Below are positions 51,002 to 59,663 of a DNA stretch of 64,000 nt, in pieces. Position numbers and translations under genes: made by a program. Each line of letters opens with the position of its first letter. The stretch's first letter is position 1. The notes under the pieces were generated by a model. The model ran no database searches and was not told the DNA's origin. It saw only the letters and a list, made by a program, of their open reading frames with translations. Origin of the DNA: an uncultured Granulosicoccus sp. (GTDB lineage Bacteria; Pseudomonadota; Gammaproteobacteria; Granulosicoccales; Granulosicoccaceae); assembly GCA_947495035.1 (NCBI GenBank), contig CANLXI010000015.1, forward strand, positions 62,001-126,000, written 5' to 3'.

Positions 51002-52000
51002 TCAGCTACTGACCCGGTTAATCAGTTTCGGCGAGATGACATCGTGCCGAGCTTCAGTCCGCCCCTCCAGTCGTGACAGAATGGTCTCCGCAGCCAGTGC
51101 GCCAAGGCCTGAACCATCCTGATCGACGCTGCTCAGACTGATCAAGGGCATCTCCGCCACCGGTGAATTGTCGTAACCGACAATGGCCAGATCTTCCGGT
51201 ACGCGCAAGCCTTGCATGCGAGCAATGTTGATGAGCGGGATGGCATGAAGATCCGACCAGCAGAACACGGCCTCAGGCAGTTCGGGCCTGTCAAGGTAGG
51301 CGATCAGATCCTGCTCGGAAGGACCGGTTGCAGACTTCATCCGGATGATGGATGCTGGCAGGCCAGCCGCCTTCATGATGTCAAGATAGCCACTTTCCCG
51401 GCGTGATTGCACATTGTGCGGCTTGGTGGCGTCGCGTGGCAAGGTCAGCATCTCGATGCGGCGATAACCGCTGTCCACAAGTGCCTGGGTAGCCAGTCTG
51501 CCGCCCGCATGATCGTCGCTGTTTACCGTGTCGAAGCTGGTGGCTTCCGCATCATGGTGACCAATGGCCACCAGCGGTATCTGCCGGGAATAGTGAGTGA
51601 TTCGTTCTCGAGAGAGGCTCGGCGCAACCAGAATCAATCCATCCATTGACATGTCGATCATCGTTTCGATGGTCGGACCTTCGATTTCCTCCCGTCTTCG
51701 CCCGACACCCAGAAACGGCTTGTATTGCGAAGCGCCCAGAGTCTTGCCGATGCCATCCACAACGGTTGGAAGAAAGGGATTCGAGAATTCCACCAGTAGC
51801 ACGCCAATGGCATAACTCTGCCCGCGCATTCCGCGTGCTGCCGTGTTGGGGCGGTAGCCCAGCTTTTCTATCGACACCTCTACGCGGTTTCTCAGCGAGT
51901 CACTGACGCCATAGGCGTTTCGCAACACCTTGGAGACCGCTGAAACACTGACCCCGGCATCGGCGGCCACAGTGCGAATTGTCGGTTTTCGGACTGACAT
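51002..52000 (-). CDS. LacI-family regulator of the rhamnoside module
   Basis: A 332-residue repressor. Start at 52000 with AGGA upstream; the frame is open to 52138 but crosses the operator region. Helix-turn-helix: RKPTIRTVAADAGVSVSAVSKVLRNAYGVSDSLRNRVEVSIEKLGYRPN. The effector domain contains MDGLILVAPSLSRERI, DTVNSDDHAGGRLATQALVDSGYRRI and DLAIVGYDNSPVAEMPLISLSSVDQ. It is divergent from the GH78 gene, with a perfect 14-bp palindrome between them, and probably responds to a rhamnose-related sugar. Confidence 0.9.
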   Translation of the reverse strand: MSVRKPTIRTVAADAGVSVSAVSKVLRNAYGVSDSLRNRVEVSIEKLGYRPNTAARGMRGQSYAIGVLLVEFSNPFLPTVVDGIGKTLGASQYKPFLGVGRRREEIEGPTIETMIDMSMDGLILVAPSLSRERITHYSRQIPLVAIGHHDAEATSFDTVNSDDHAGGRLATQALVDSGYRRIEMLTLPRDATKPHNVQSRRESGYLDIMKAAGLPASIIRMKSATGPSEQDLIAYLDRPELPEAVFCWSDLHAIPLINIARMQGLRVPEDLAIVGYDNSPVAEMPLISLSSVDQDGSGLGALAAETILSRLEGRTEARHDVISPKLINRVSS

Positions 52001-52102
52001 GGAGGTTCCTGTCGAACAGATCACGTCCGGCCAAAGTTCGGGTATGGGACGCCATGGATGAAAAAAAGATTGTACAGGAAAGACAACTGTGCAACGATAT
52101 AC

Positions 52103-52116
52103 GTAGAACGTTCTAC
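52103..52116. promoter_or_regulatory. LacI-type operator of the rhamnosidase operon
   Basis: GTAGAACGTTCTAC is a perfect 14-bp palindrome with central CG, 32 bases upstream of the rhamnosidase start and 103 bases from the divergent LacI start. Its place fits repression of the GH78-ABC operon by the LacI protein. Confidence 0.7.
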
Positions 52117-52147
52117 ACACTTGATCAACCAGGAGCAATCAGCGGAG

Positions 52148-54466
52148 ATGGTGTTGGATAGTGAACAGACAAGTCCCGTGGCCTACCGGGAAATCAGCCG
52201 CAACTGGCAAGCGCAGATGATTGCGCCTCTGGCCGACGCCGGCCAGGGCAGCCGTGCAAGCTTCGTGTCCACGACCTTTCGTGCTACCGGGTCGGCACGA
52301 CTTCATGTCTCTGCCATGGGTCTGTACCGCGCTTACTTGAATGGAAAGCGTGTGGGAGACGACGAGCTGACGCCAGGGTGGACCTGTTACGATGATCGTA
52401 TCGCCTACCAGAGCTACGATCTGACCGGCCTTCTGGTCGAGGGCGACAATCGCATCGATATCTGGCTGGGCGATGGCTGGTTTCGCAGTCAGATGCTGTG
52501 GGACAGACAAGCGATCTTCAACTGCTGGGGAGACCGGATAGCTGCGATCGCGGAGATCGAGGTCGGCGACACCCTGATTGCCAAGACCGACAATAGCTGG
52601 CGAAGCGGTTTGCTACCGATTACCGCCTCCGGCATCTACCATGGCGAGGACTTCGATGCACGACTCGCGAACCTGATTGCCGATCAACAGGTAGAGGCTT
52701 TGCCATTCAACACTGCCAGTCTGGTACCGCACGAAACAGCACCGGTGAAAACCATGGCGCCACTGGCTCCCATCAGAATCTGGGAAGCCGATGGTAGTCG
52801 TCTCTATGACTTTGGTCAGAACATCGCAGGCTGGGTGAGTTTTCGAACTCGTGGCGCTGCCGGGGCAGTCATTCGGGTCGAACACAGCGAAGTCCTGGAT
52901 GGCGAAGGCCGATTCGACAACCGCAACTATCGTTCCGCCCGGGCAGAATGCCGTTACACCCTGTCCGGTGATGACGAACAACGCTATGCGCCTCACTTTA
53001 CCTTCATGGGGTTTCGCTATGCTCGAATCACCGTTGATGGAGAAGCGAAGGTATCCGACGTGCTGGCTGTACCAGTGACATCGGTGCCGGAACAGTGCGG
53101 TGGTTTTACCTGTGATATTCATGCGGTCAACCAACTGGTCGAGAACACGATCTGGTCACAACGCGGCAATTTCATCGAGATTCCAACTGACTGTCCTCAG
53201 CGTGATGAACGACTCGGGTGGACCGGCGATGCTCAGGTGTTTGCTGGCACTGCCTGCTGGCTGGCCGATTGTGAACGGTTCTTCCTCAAGTACTTGCGTG
53301 ATGTCATGCACGACCAGCGTGTCGATGGCGCGATCCCTCACTTTTCACCTGATCCCACACGATTGCACCCGGATCAGCTCGGCGAAGGCTGGGCCGGATC
53401 CACCGGCTGGGGCGACGTGATCACCGTGATGCCATGGCAGCATTATCTGCACTATGGAGATACCGCTGTGCTACGCGATTGCTACCCGGCAATGCGACGC
53501 TGGCTGGATTATGTCTGGTCACTCGGAAATGGTCCGATCGTCAAGACACGCGCCAGACGAGAGGAGCCGGGATTCACGTTCGGAGATTGGCTACAGCCAG
53601 TCGGAGACAATCGATTGCCACGCCCGACCATTGCGGCCGACTGCGCGGCCACTCTGTACCACTATCTCTCGACCGACCTGACCGCCGTCATAGCGGAGAC
53701 AATAGGCGAGGACTCCAGCGAACTCCGCGAGCGGGCAGCCCGTATCCGCGACGCATTCGCCTACGAATACATCGCACCATCCGGACGGCTTGCTCATAAC
53801 GACATGACATCGTACGCACTCGCAACGATGTGTGATCTGATCCCCGCTGACAAGCTGGAAGCTGCACGATCCTGTTTTGCCAAGGTCATCGAAGACGCCG
53901 ACGGATTGATCGGTACCGGGTTCATCGGCACTCCAGCTCTCCTGCCAGCCCTGTCAAGACTGAACTTGACAGCCGAGGCGCAGCAGCTGTTCCTGAACCG
54001 CGAGGTACCCGGCTGGCTCTATCAGGTGGAGCAGGGGGCCACCACCATCTGGGAGCGCTGGGACGCCATCAGCCCCGACGGCGAGATCTACGATCCGGAA
54101 ATGAACAGTTACAACCACTATTCCTACGGCGCTGTATGCCAATGGTTGTTCGAGGATGTCGCCGGAGTCAAACCCCGTGCCGATGGGCCCGGGTTCAACA
54201 GAGTCACGCTGTCTCCACACATCCTTGACAGACTTGGCCAGGTTTCCATGTGGCACGAGTGCCGCCATGGTCGGATCAGTGCGGCCTGGTCCCTGAACAA
54301 CCATAAAGTGACGTATGACATCGATCTGCCGGACGGTTGCGAAGGCATGTTGATCCGCCGCCATGGTCAGAGCGGCTTTACGCTGGACGGTGTAGACGTC
54401 GACCTGCCAGAGGAAGGTCTGAGCATAGCCTCAGGAGCGCATACGATCACATTCGAGCTTGCCTGA
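52148..54466 (+). CDS. Alpha-L-rhamnosidase (GH78)
   Basis: A 772-residue glycoside hydrolase. The N-terminal half has the carbohydrate-binding beta-domains of bacterial GH78 (SARLHVSAMGLYRAYLNGKRVGDDELTPGWTCYDDRIAYQSYD, DNRIDIWLGDGWFRSQM). The catalytic (alpha/alpha)6 barrel opens with WSQRGNFIEIPTDCPQRDERLGWTGDAQVFAGTA, the GH78 hallmark that carries the acidic residues; the C-terminal half has ATTIWERWDAI and NSYNHYSYGAVCQWLFEDVAG. No signal peptide is present, so it is probably cytoplasmic and acts on small imported rhamnosides. The ABC transporter genes that follow would supply them. Confidence 0.93.
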   Translation: MVLDSEQTSPVAYREISRNWQAQMIAPLADAGQGSRASFVSTTFRATGSARLHVSAMGLYRAYLNGKRVGDDELTPGWTCYDDRIAYQSYDLTGLLVEGDNRIDIWLGDGWFRSQMLWDRQAIFNCWGDRIAAIAEIEVGDTLIAKTDNSWRSGLLPITASGIYHGEDFDARLANLIADQQVEALPFNTASLVPHETAPVKTMAPLAPIRIWEADGSRLYDFGQNIAGWVSFRTRGAAGAVIRVEHSEVLDGEGRFDNRNYRSARAECRYTLSGDDEQRYAPHFTFMGFRYARITVDGEAKVSDVLAVPVTSVPEQCGGFTCDIHAVNQLVENTIWSQRGNFIEIPTDCPQRDERLGWTGDAQVFAGTACWLADCERFFLKYLRDVMHDQRVDGAIPHFSPDPTRLHPDQLGEGWAGSTGWGDVITVMPWQHYLHYGDTAVLRDCYPAMRRWLDYVWSLGNGPIVKTRARREEPGFTFGDWLQPVGDNRLPRPTIAADCAATLYHYLSTDLTAVIAETIGEDSSELRERAARIRDAFAYEYIAPSGRLAHNDMTSYALATMCDLIPADKLEAARSCFAKVIEDADGLIGTGFIGTPALLPALSRLNLTAEAQQLFLNREVPGWLYQVEQGATTIWERWDAISPDGEIYDPEMNSYNHYSYGAVCQWLFEDVAGVKPRADGPGFNRVTLSPHILDRLGQVSMWHECRHGRISAAWSLNNHKVTYDIDLPDGCEGMLIRRHGQSGFTLDGVDVDLPEEGLSIASGAHTITFELA

Positions 54467-54548
54467 AATCCAACGGATACCACTACTTCATTCATACCGC
54501 CGATCCACCATCGGCACCTTCAATACCAACTCTCTGGGAGGAGAACAG

Positions 54549-55838
54549 ATGACCACCATCAACCGATCCACAAGTGCGGCCACGGCTGCCCTGGCAATCT
54601 GCGCTGCAATGGCACACGGGGTCCAGGCACAGGAATTGACGGTTCTTACCGACAGTTCCCCGCAATATGTCAAGACCATGGAAGCACTGATGTCGGCGTA
54701 TACGGCAATGCATCCTGATGTAACCTTCCGACTGGAAAGTCGGCCGGGTGGTGCAGAAGGAGACAACCTGATCAAGACCAGGCTGGCGACAGGTGAAATG
54801 GAAGATATCTTCAACTACAACTCTGGATCACTTCTTCAGGCATTGCGACCGAACCGCACCCTGCTGGAAATCAGCGACCTTCCAGCGATGGAGGTCACGC
54901 TCGACAGTTTCAAGCAGGCTGTGACCGGCCCTGAAGGTGGAATCTACGGAGTGCCGATGGCCGCGGCAATGGGCGGAGGCATCCTCTATCACATCCCGAC
55001 CTATGAAAAACTGGGTCTAGAAATTCCGATGACCTGGGATGCCTTCATGGAAAACAACAAGCGCATTGCCGAGGAGACCGATCAGGCGCCAATCGCCCAG
55101 ACGTATCGCGATACCTGGACATCACAACTGTTCGTCCTCTCGGATTATTTCAATGTGCAGGCTGAAAGCCCCGACTGGCACAAGGCATTCACGGCAAACG
55201 AAGCGAAATTTTCCACGACACCCGCCGCCATGCGTGGTTTCGAGCATCTGCAGGAAGCTCATGCCGCAGGCTACTTCAATGAGGATTTCGGTGCGGCCAC
55301 GTATGCTGACGGCCTGGCAATGGTGGCCTCTGGAGAGGCTGTTCATTACCCGATGTTGACTCATTCGATCAGCGCTATCCAGCAGAACAATACCGATCAA
55401 CTGCAAGACATCGGTTTTTTCGCCCAACCTGGAGATCACGCCGACAAGAACGGACTGACCGTGTGGATGCCTGCGGCACTGTACTCTCCGAAAAGCACTG
55501 AACATGCCGATATCGTCAGAGACTTCTTCGATTTTGTCGGTTCGGTGGAAGGGTGCGAGACCATTATCGAAGCCATTGGCGCAGCCGGACCACATGTGAC
55601 GCAGGGCTGTGAGCTGCCCGCAGATATTCCTCCTGCCATTGCCGACATGTCGGCCTATTTCCAGGAAGATGGACGCACCTGGCCGGCGCTGGAATACCTC
55701 TCACCAGTCAAGGGCCCCTCTCTGGAACAGATAACGGTAGCCGTTGGCAGCGGTATCAACACTGCTGAAGAAGGCGCAGCGCTCTACGACCAGGATGTCA
55801 TGAAACAGGCCAGACAGTTGGGACTGGAAAACTGGTAG
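54549..55838 (+). CDS. Sugar ABC transporter binding protein (MalE/UgpB type)
   Basis: A 429-residue receptor with a signal peptide (AATAALAICAAMAHGVQAQ) and the usual ELTVLTDSSPQYVKTMEALMSAYTAMHPDVTFRLESRPG start. GIYGVPMAAAMGGGILYHIPTYEKLGLEIPMTWDAFMENNKRIAE is the central lobe motif of the group, and GCETIIEAIGAAGPHVTQGCELP lies near the end. The ATG at 54549 has GGAGG upstream. With the GH78 gene 82 bp before it, an L-rhamnose-containing oligosaccharide or glycoside is the likely ligand. A stem-loop follows. Confidence 0.88.
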   Translation: MTTINRSTSAATAALAICAAMAHGVQAQELTVLTDSSPQYVKTMEALMSAYTAMHPDVTFRLESRPGGAEGDNLIKTRLATGEMEDIFNYNSGSLLQALRPNRTLLEISDLPAMEVTLDSFKQAVTGPEGGIYGVPMAAAMGGGILYHIPTYEKLGLEIPMTWDAFMENNKRIAEETDQAPIAQTYRDTWTSQLFVLSDYFNVQAESPDWHKAFTANEAKFSTTPAAMRGFEHLQEAHAAGYFNEDFGAATYADGLAMVASGEAVHYPMLTHSISAIQQNNTDQLQDIGFFAQPGDHADKNGLTVWMPAALYSPKSTEHADIVRDFFDFVGSVEGCETIIEAIGAAGPHVTQGCELPADIPPAIADMSAYFQEDGRTWPALEYLSPVKGPSLEQITVAVGSGINTAEEGAALYDQDVMKQARQLGLENW

Positions 55839-55867
55839 CGATCAGCTTTTCACGCAATCCTCACGTG

Positions 55868-55892
55868 CCCACTCGTGCACCTCACGGGTGGG
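55868..55892 (+). terminator. Stem-loop between binding protein and permease genes
   Basis: CCCACTCGTG (55868-55877) pairs with CACGGGTGGG (55883-55892), one G-U wobble, loop CACCT. It begins 29 bases after the receptor stop. No T-run. This is the third receptor/permease boundary in the window with such a hairpin. Confidence 0.65.
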
Positions 55893-55926
55893 TCCTGATT
55901 CCTCCTGACCCGAGCTTTTGCCGATC

Positions 55927-56787
55927 ATGAGACGCAAGACTCCCTATCCATATTGGTTCGTTGCACCAGCCGGTGTGATTTTCACCGTCTTCTTCGTTGT
56001 TCCGACTCTGACATCCTTCTATTTCGCTTTGACCCGTTGGGATCTGTTCGATCTGACGTTCATCGGCTTCGAGAATTTCCAACAGTTCTTCTCGGAACCG
56101 TTCCTGGTGGAAGGCATGCTGAACACACTCCTGTTCGCCGGCATCACGTCGAGCATGAAGACTGTTATCGGCCTGTTGCTTGCCGTGCTGCTGACTTCGG
56201 GAATCTGGGCACAGAGCTTTCTGCGCACGGTTGTCTTCTTTCCCGTACTGGTGTCCACGATAGGTGTGGGCCTTGCCTTTACGGAACTCATGCACCCGAC
56301 AAAGGGCGCGATCAACATGGCGCTCGACGTCGTTGGCATCGCCGGACCGGGCTGGTTGACGGACCCCCAGCTGGCTCTTCTGTCGGTATCGCTGGTGGAT
56401 GTCTGGCGCGGCGTCGGCCTGGCCACCCTGATCTTCATTGCCGGACTGGCCTCGATCAGCCCGGAATACTACGAAGCCGCTCGGATGGACGGCGCAACTC
56501 GCCTGCAACAGTTCTGGCGAGTGACCGTCCCCCTGGTGCGTCCGGCTACCGTGACTGTCGTCATTCTGTCGTTGATTGGCGGGATGCGACTGTTCGACCT
56601 GATCTGGGCCATGACTCGGGGCGGACCGGGGTTCAGTTCGGACGTGCTGGCCAGCATCATCTACAAGCAGTATCAGGCCGGTTTCTTCGGACTATCAACA
56701 GCCGGTAACGTCATTCTGTTTCTTCTCATCTCGCTGATCATTCTGCCACTGGTCTGGTTCTTCAACCGTCGGGAGGTCGACCTTTGA
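55927..56787 (+). CDS. Sugar ABC transporter permease 1 (MalF type)
   Basis: A 286-residue permease with six segments. YPYWFVAPAGVIFTVFFVVPTLTSFYFALTRWDLFD is the typical start of the MalF group, and the EAA loop is EYYEAARMDGATRLQQFWRVTVPLVRP. It overlaps the next permease gene by four bases. The ATG at 55927 is used; an in-frame TTG at 55918 is possible. Confidence 0.9.
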   Translation: MRRKTPYPYWFVAPAGVIFTVFFVVPTLTSFYFALTRWDLFDLTFIGFENFQQFFSEPFLVEGMLNTLLFAGITSSMKTVIGLLLAVLLTSGIWAQSFLRTVVFFPVLVSTIGVGLAFTELMHPTKGAINMALDVVGIAGPGWLTDPQLALLSVSLVDVWRGVGLATLIFIAGLASISPEYYEAARMDGATRLQQFWRVTVPLVRPATVTVVILSLIGGMRLFDLIWAMTRGGPGFSSDVLASIIYKQYQAGFFGLSTAGNVILFLLISLIILPLVWFFNRREVDL

Positions 56788-57608
56788 AAACTCGTCAATA
56801 TCTGATTGGAGTCGCGTCACTTGCCGGGGCGCTGTTCATCTTCGTGGTGCCATTTCTCTTCATCTTCCTGACGGCAGTGAAATCACCGGCTGATGCCGCG
56901 TCCATGGATTTCAGCTGGCCGGAGCAGTGGCAGTTCTGGCAAAACTTCAAGGAGGTGCTGAAAACGGGGGATTACATCCTGTTGCTCGCCTACTGGAATT
57001 CCACGCTCATCACGGTTTTTGCCGTCACCATGCTGGTGATTTTCGGAGCGATGGTTGGCTATATTCTCAACCGTCGCCGCTCGCCATGGAACAAGGTCAT
57101 CATGGCCTTTGTGCTGGCGGGACTGATGATACCGCCGGCGGTTGTACCGACAATCTGGGTACTGCAGCAGCTGAACCTGTTCAAGACCATTTATGGAATG
57201 ATCCTGATCCAGTGTGCCTATGGTCTGGGTTTTTCCATTCTGCTCTTCAGCCAGTTCATCGGCACCATACCGCGCGACCTGGACGAGGCTGCTCGAATCG
57301 ATGGTGCCAGCCCATTGCAGATCTTCTTCAAGGTCATCATGCCATTACTCAAGCCTGTCACTGTTACGGTCATCGTCGTGCAATCGATCTCCATTTTCAA
57401 CGATTTCACGCATCCCCTCTATTATCTGCCAGGTCGCGACAACGTCACCGTACAGCTGACGCTCTACAACTTTCAATCGCAGTTCGTCAGCCAGATGAAT
57501 CTGCTTTTCATGAACATCCTGCTGGTCACCATCCCACCACTGGTGGTGTTCATCTTCTTCAACCGACAGATTGTCGCCGGCATGACCGCCGGCGCTGTGA
57601 AAGGATAA
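56784..57608 (+). CDS. Sugar ABC transporter permease 2 (MalG type), TTG start
   Basis: A 274-residue permease with six segments and the EAA loop RDLDEAARIDGASPLQIFFKVIMPLLKPV. Its start is a TTG at 56784 that overlaps the upstream stop (TTGA), with GGGAGG 6 bases ahead; translation is thus coupled to the MalF-type gene. Ends 4 bases before the ATPase gene. Confidence 0.9.
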   Translation: MKTRQYLIGVASLAGALFIFVVPFLFIFLTAVKSPADAASMDFSWPEQWQFWQNFKEVLKTGDYILLLAYWNSTLITVFAVTMLVIFGAMVGYILNRRRSPWNKVIMAFVLAGLMIPPAVVPTIWVLQQLNLFKTIYGMILIQCAYGLGFSILLFSQFIGTIPRDLDEAARIDGASPLQIFFKVIMPLLKPVTVTVIVVQSISIFNDFTHPLYYLPGRDNVTVQLTLYNFQSQFVSQMNLLFMNILLVTIPPLVVFIFFNRQIVAGMTAGAVKG

Positions 57609-57612
57609 ATCG

Positions 57613-58593
57613 ATGGCCCGAGTAGAGCTGAAGAACCTGGTCAAGAGTTTCGCTGCAATCGACGTCATCAAGGGCGTCGACCTGAGTGTGGAAAGTGGCG
57701 AATTCTGTGTGTTCGTAGGTCCCTCAGGTTGTGGAAAATCGACCTTGTTGCGCATCATAGCCGGATTGGAAGAGGAGACATCCGGTGAGATCTTCATCGA
57801 CGAGAAGAATGTTGCGCCTCTTGAACCGGTGGACAGGGGCGTTGCCATGGTATTTCAGAGTTATGCCCTTTACCCCCATCTTACGGTTCGCGAGAATGTC
57901 GGCTTCGGGCTGAGTCTGACCAAAATGGCGAAATCCGAGATCAAGGCCAGAGTCGATGCTGTAGCAGAGACCCTGCAACTGACCGCCTTGCTCGATCGCA
58001 AGCCCAAGGCATTGTCCGGTGGTCAACGCCAGCGTGTCGCCATAGGACGAGCTATCGTGCGCGACCCGAAGGTGTTTCTCTTTGATGAACCCCTATCGAA
58101 CCTCGATGCCGCCCTGCGCAGTAAAATGCGCATCGAGCTGACGGACTTGCATGCCCGACTGGGTGCGACCATGATTTATGTCACCCATGACCAGGTCGAG
58201 GCGATGACCATGGCTGACAAGATCGTGGTTCTGCATGACGGGCATATCGAACAGACGGGCACCCCCATGGAACTCTACAATTCACCGGCTACACCGTTCG
58301 TCGCGGGGTTCATCGGAAGTCCGAAAATGAATCTGTACACGGGGGATGTTGCTCGCCAGATGGGATGTACCACCTACGGTATACGACCCGAACACATCAC
58401 CCTGGGAAGTGACGGGATGTGGACCGGTCGCATCCGGCATATCGAGCGCCTGGGGGCGGATACCACGCTGCATCTCGACGTCGATGGCCTGGGGGAAATG
58501 ATTGTCCGCACCGATGGTCAGATCGAATATGAGCTCGGGGCAACCCTTCATGCCAGCCCCATAGCGGGATGCGAGCACCGATTCGATATCTGA
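57613..58593 (+). CDS. Sugar ABC transporter ATPase (MalK/UgpC type)
   Basis: A 326-residue ATPase. Walker A GPSGCGKST, Q-loop FQSYALYPHLTVRENVGFG, signature LSGGQRQRVAIGRAIV, Walker B VFLFDEPLSNLDA, H-loop YVTHDQVEAMTMA. The C-terminal regulatory TOBE region (from YGIRPEHITLG on) is shorter than in MalK (usual length about 360-370), ending soon after EYELGATLHASP. It closes the rhamnoside operon and converges with the IclR gene after 7 bp. Confidence 0.93.
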   Translation: MARVELKNLVKSFAAIDVIKGVDLSVESGEFCVFVGPSGCGKSTLLRIIAGLEEETSGEIFIDEKNVAPLEPVDRGVAMVFQSYALYPHLTVRENVGFGLSLTKMAKSEIKARVDAVAETLQLTALLDRKPKALSGGQRQRVAIGRAIVRDPKVFLFDEPLSNLDAALRSKMRIELTDLHARLGATMIYVTHDQVEAMTMADKIVVLHDGHIEQTGTPMELYNSPATPFVAGFIGSPKMNLYTGDVARQMGCTTYGIRPEHITLGSDGMWTGRIRHIERLGADTTLHLDVDGLGEMIVRTDGQIEYELGATLHASPIAGCEHRFDI

Positions 58594-58600
58594 ACCAGAA

Positions 58601-59362
58601 TCAGATGATTCGGGAGGACAGCTGTCGTACCGACTGCACCAGATACTTGGCGTAGTTTCTCGCTGTTTGTGTATCGAGTGACTCGCCGTTGATCGCGGCA
58701 CTGATGGCGGCTACGGGCTCGTTGCGCTGGTTCAGTATCGGCGCGGCAATGCAACTGATGTGGCTATCGATTTCGCCCTGGGTCACCGCATAGCCGAGCC
58801 TCTTGGCTCTGCTGATGTCCTCCTGATTCGCGTCCAGAACGCGTTTGCTTTTCAGGTCTTCACACTCTTCACTGCTGTAATAGTCTCGCCTGAACGCCTC
58901 GGAGCGCATGGACAGAATAGCCTTGCCAGATGCCGACTGGTGCATCGGCATGGTCAGTCCGATGTGGATATTGAAGGCACTGTTCGCCGAATACTCGACC
59001 TTGGAAACCACGACCACCCTGTTGCCGATGGGCACGCAAAGGAAGATGGGTTTGTGTATCTCGTTTTTCAGGATCTCCGCTATCGGGTAGAAATAGGGGA
59101 TGAGATTCTGCCTGTTATAGATGGTCGACGCTATCTGAAATATTCGTGAGCCAACGCAGTAGGACTTCTTGCGACTGGGGTCCAGGGCGACCAGCTGATG
59201 ATCGAGCAGCGCCTTGATGAGGCGGTGCCCGCTGGCAACTGCAATGCCGGTCTGTTCGCAAATCTCCGACAGAGTCATCGGATAAGTGGACGTGGCGAGC
59301 AAATCCAGAATCAGTACGGTGCTGTCAACTGCTGGGGCTTTGGATCTGGTTTTTGGTTCCAT
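58601..59362 (-). CDS. IclR-family regulator
   Basis: A 253-residue regulator. N-terminal winged helix (DSTVLILDLLATSTYPMTLSEICEQTGIAVASGHRLIKALLDHQLV) and the C-terminal effector domain (HIGLTMPMHQSASGKAILS, GYAVTQGEIDSHISCIAAPILNQRNEPVAAISAAI). Start at the ATG at 59362; a GTG precedes it. It is divergent from the aldehyde dehydrogenase operon and probably controls it, with dyads at 59369-59386 beside its own start and 59567-59580 near the target promoter. Confidence 0.9.
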   Translation of the reverse strand: MEPKTRSKAPAVDSTVLILDLLATSTYPMTLSEICEQTGIAVASGHRLIKALLDHQLVALDPSRKKSYCVGSRIFQIASTIYNRQNLIPYFYPIAEILKNEIHKPIFLCVPIGNRVVVVSKVEYSANSAFNIHIGLTMPMHQSASGKAILSMRSEAFRRDYYSSEECEDLKSKRVLDANQEDISRAKRLGYAVTQGEIDSHISCIAAPILNQRNEPVAAISAAINGESLDTQTARNYAKYLVQSVRQLSSRII

Positions 59363-59368
59363 CACAAA

Positions 59369-59386
59369 TTTTCCATACGGGGAAAA
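59369..59386. promoter_or_regulatory. IclR-type dyad next to the iclR start
   Basis: TTTTCC (59369-59374) and GGAAAA (59381-59386) form a dyad around a 6-base centre, immediately upstream of the IclR start codon. It shares the TTCC...GGAA arms with the perfect palindrome at 59567-59580 and so is a candidate autoregulatory site. Confidence 0.55.
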
Positions 59387-59566
59387 ACCGGCTATCAGGT
59401 ATCGAACCGTGACACAGCCGGGGAGCAGACACGCTTATGACTGCCAAGGGTTGATACAGAGCCATTACGTGCATGATTCCACACACCGCCACACGTCTGA
59501 CTTATCCATGGCTGCAGTATACCTAGCGGTTTCATGGGCATTGCCTTGTTCCATTCACCAATTTAA

Positions 59567-59580
59567 TTCCATATATGGAA
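59567..59580. promoter_or_regulatory. IclR-type palindrome upstream of the aldehyde dehydrogenase promoter
   Basis: TTCCATATATGGAA is a perfect 14-bp palindrome, centred about 35 bp upstream of the -35 box at 59608. Such a position suits activation as well as repression. It lies in a clearly A/T-rich part of the 301-bp divergent region. Confidence 0.65.
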
Positions 59581-59607
59581 ATAAATTATTACATGTGAAA
59601 TTATTTA

Positions 59608-59636
59608 TTGACAGCCCTTTTTCAACTCCCTAGGAT
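59608..59636 (+). promoter_or_regulatory. Sigma-70 promoter of the aldehyde dehydrogenase operon
   Basis: A consensus -35 TTGACA (59608-59613), a 17-base spacer and TAGGAT (59631-59636) as -10. The start codon at 59664 follows after a short leader with GAGGAG. Confidence 0.75.
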
Positions 59637-59663
59637 GCCGCCATCAATTCTGAGGAGTCTGTC

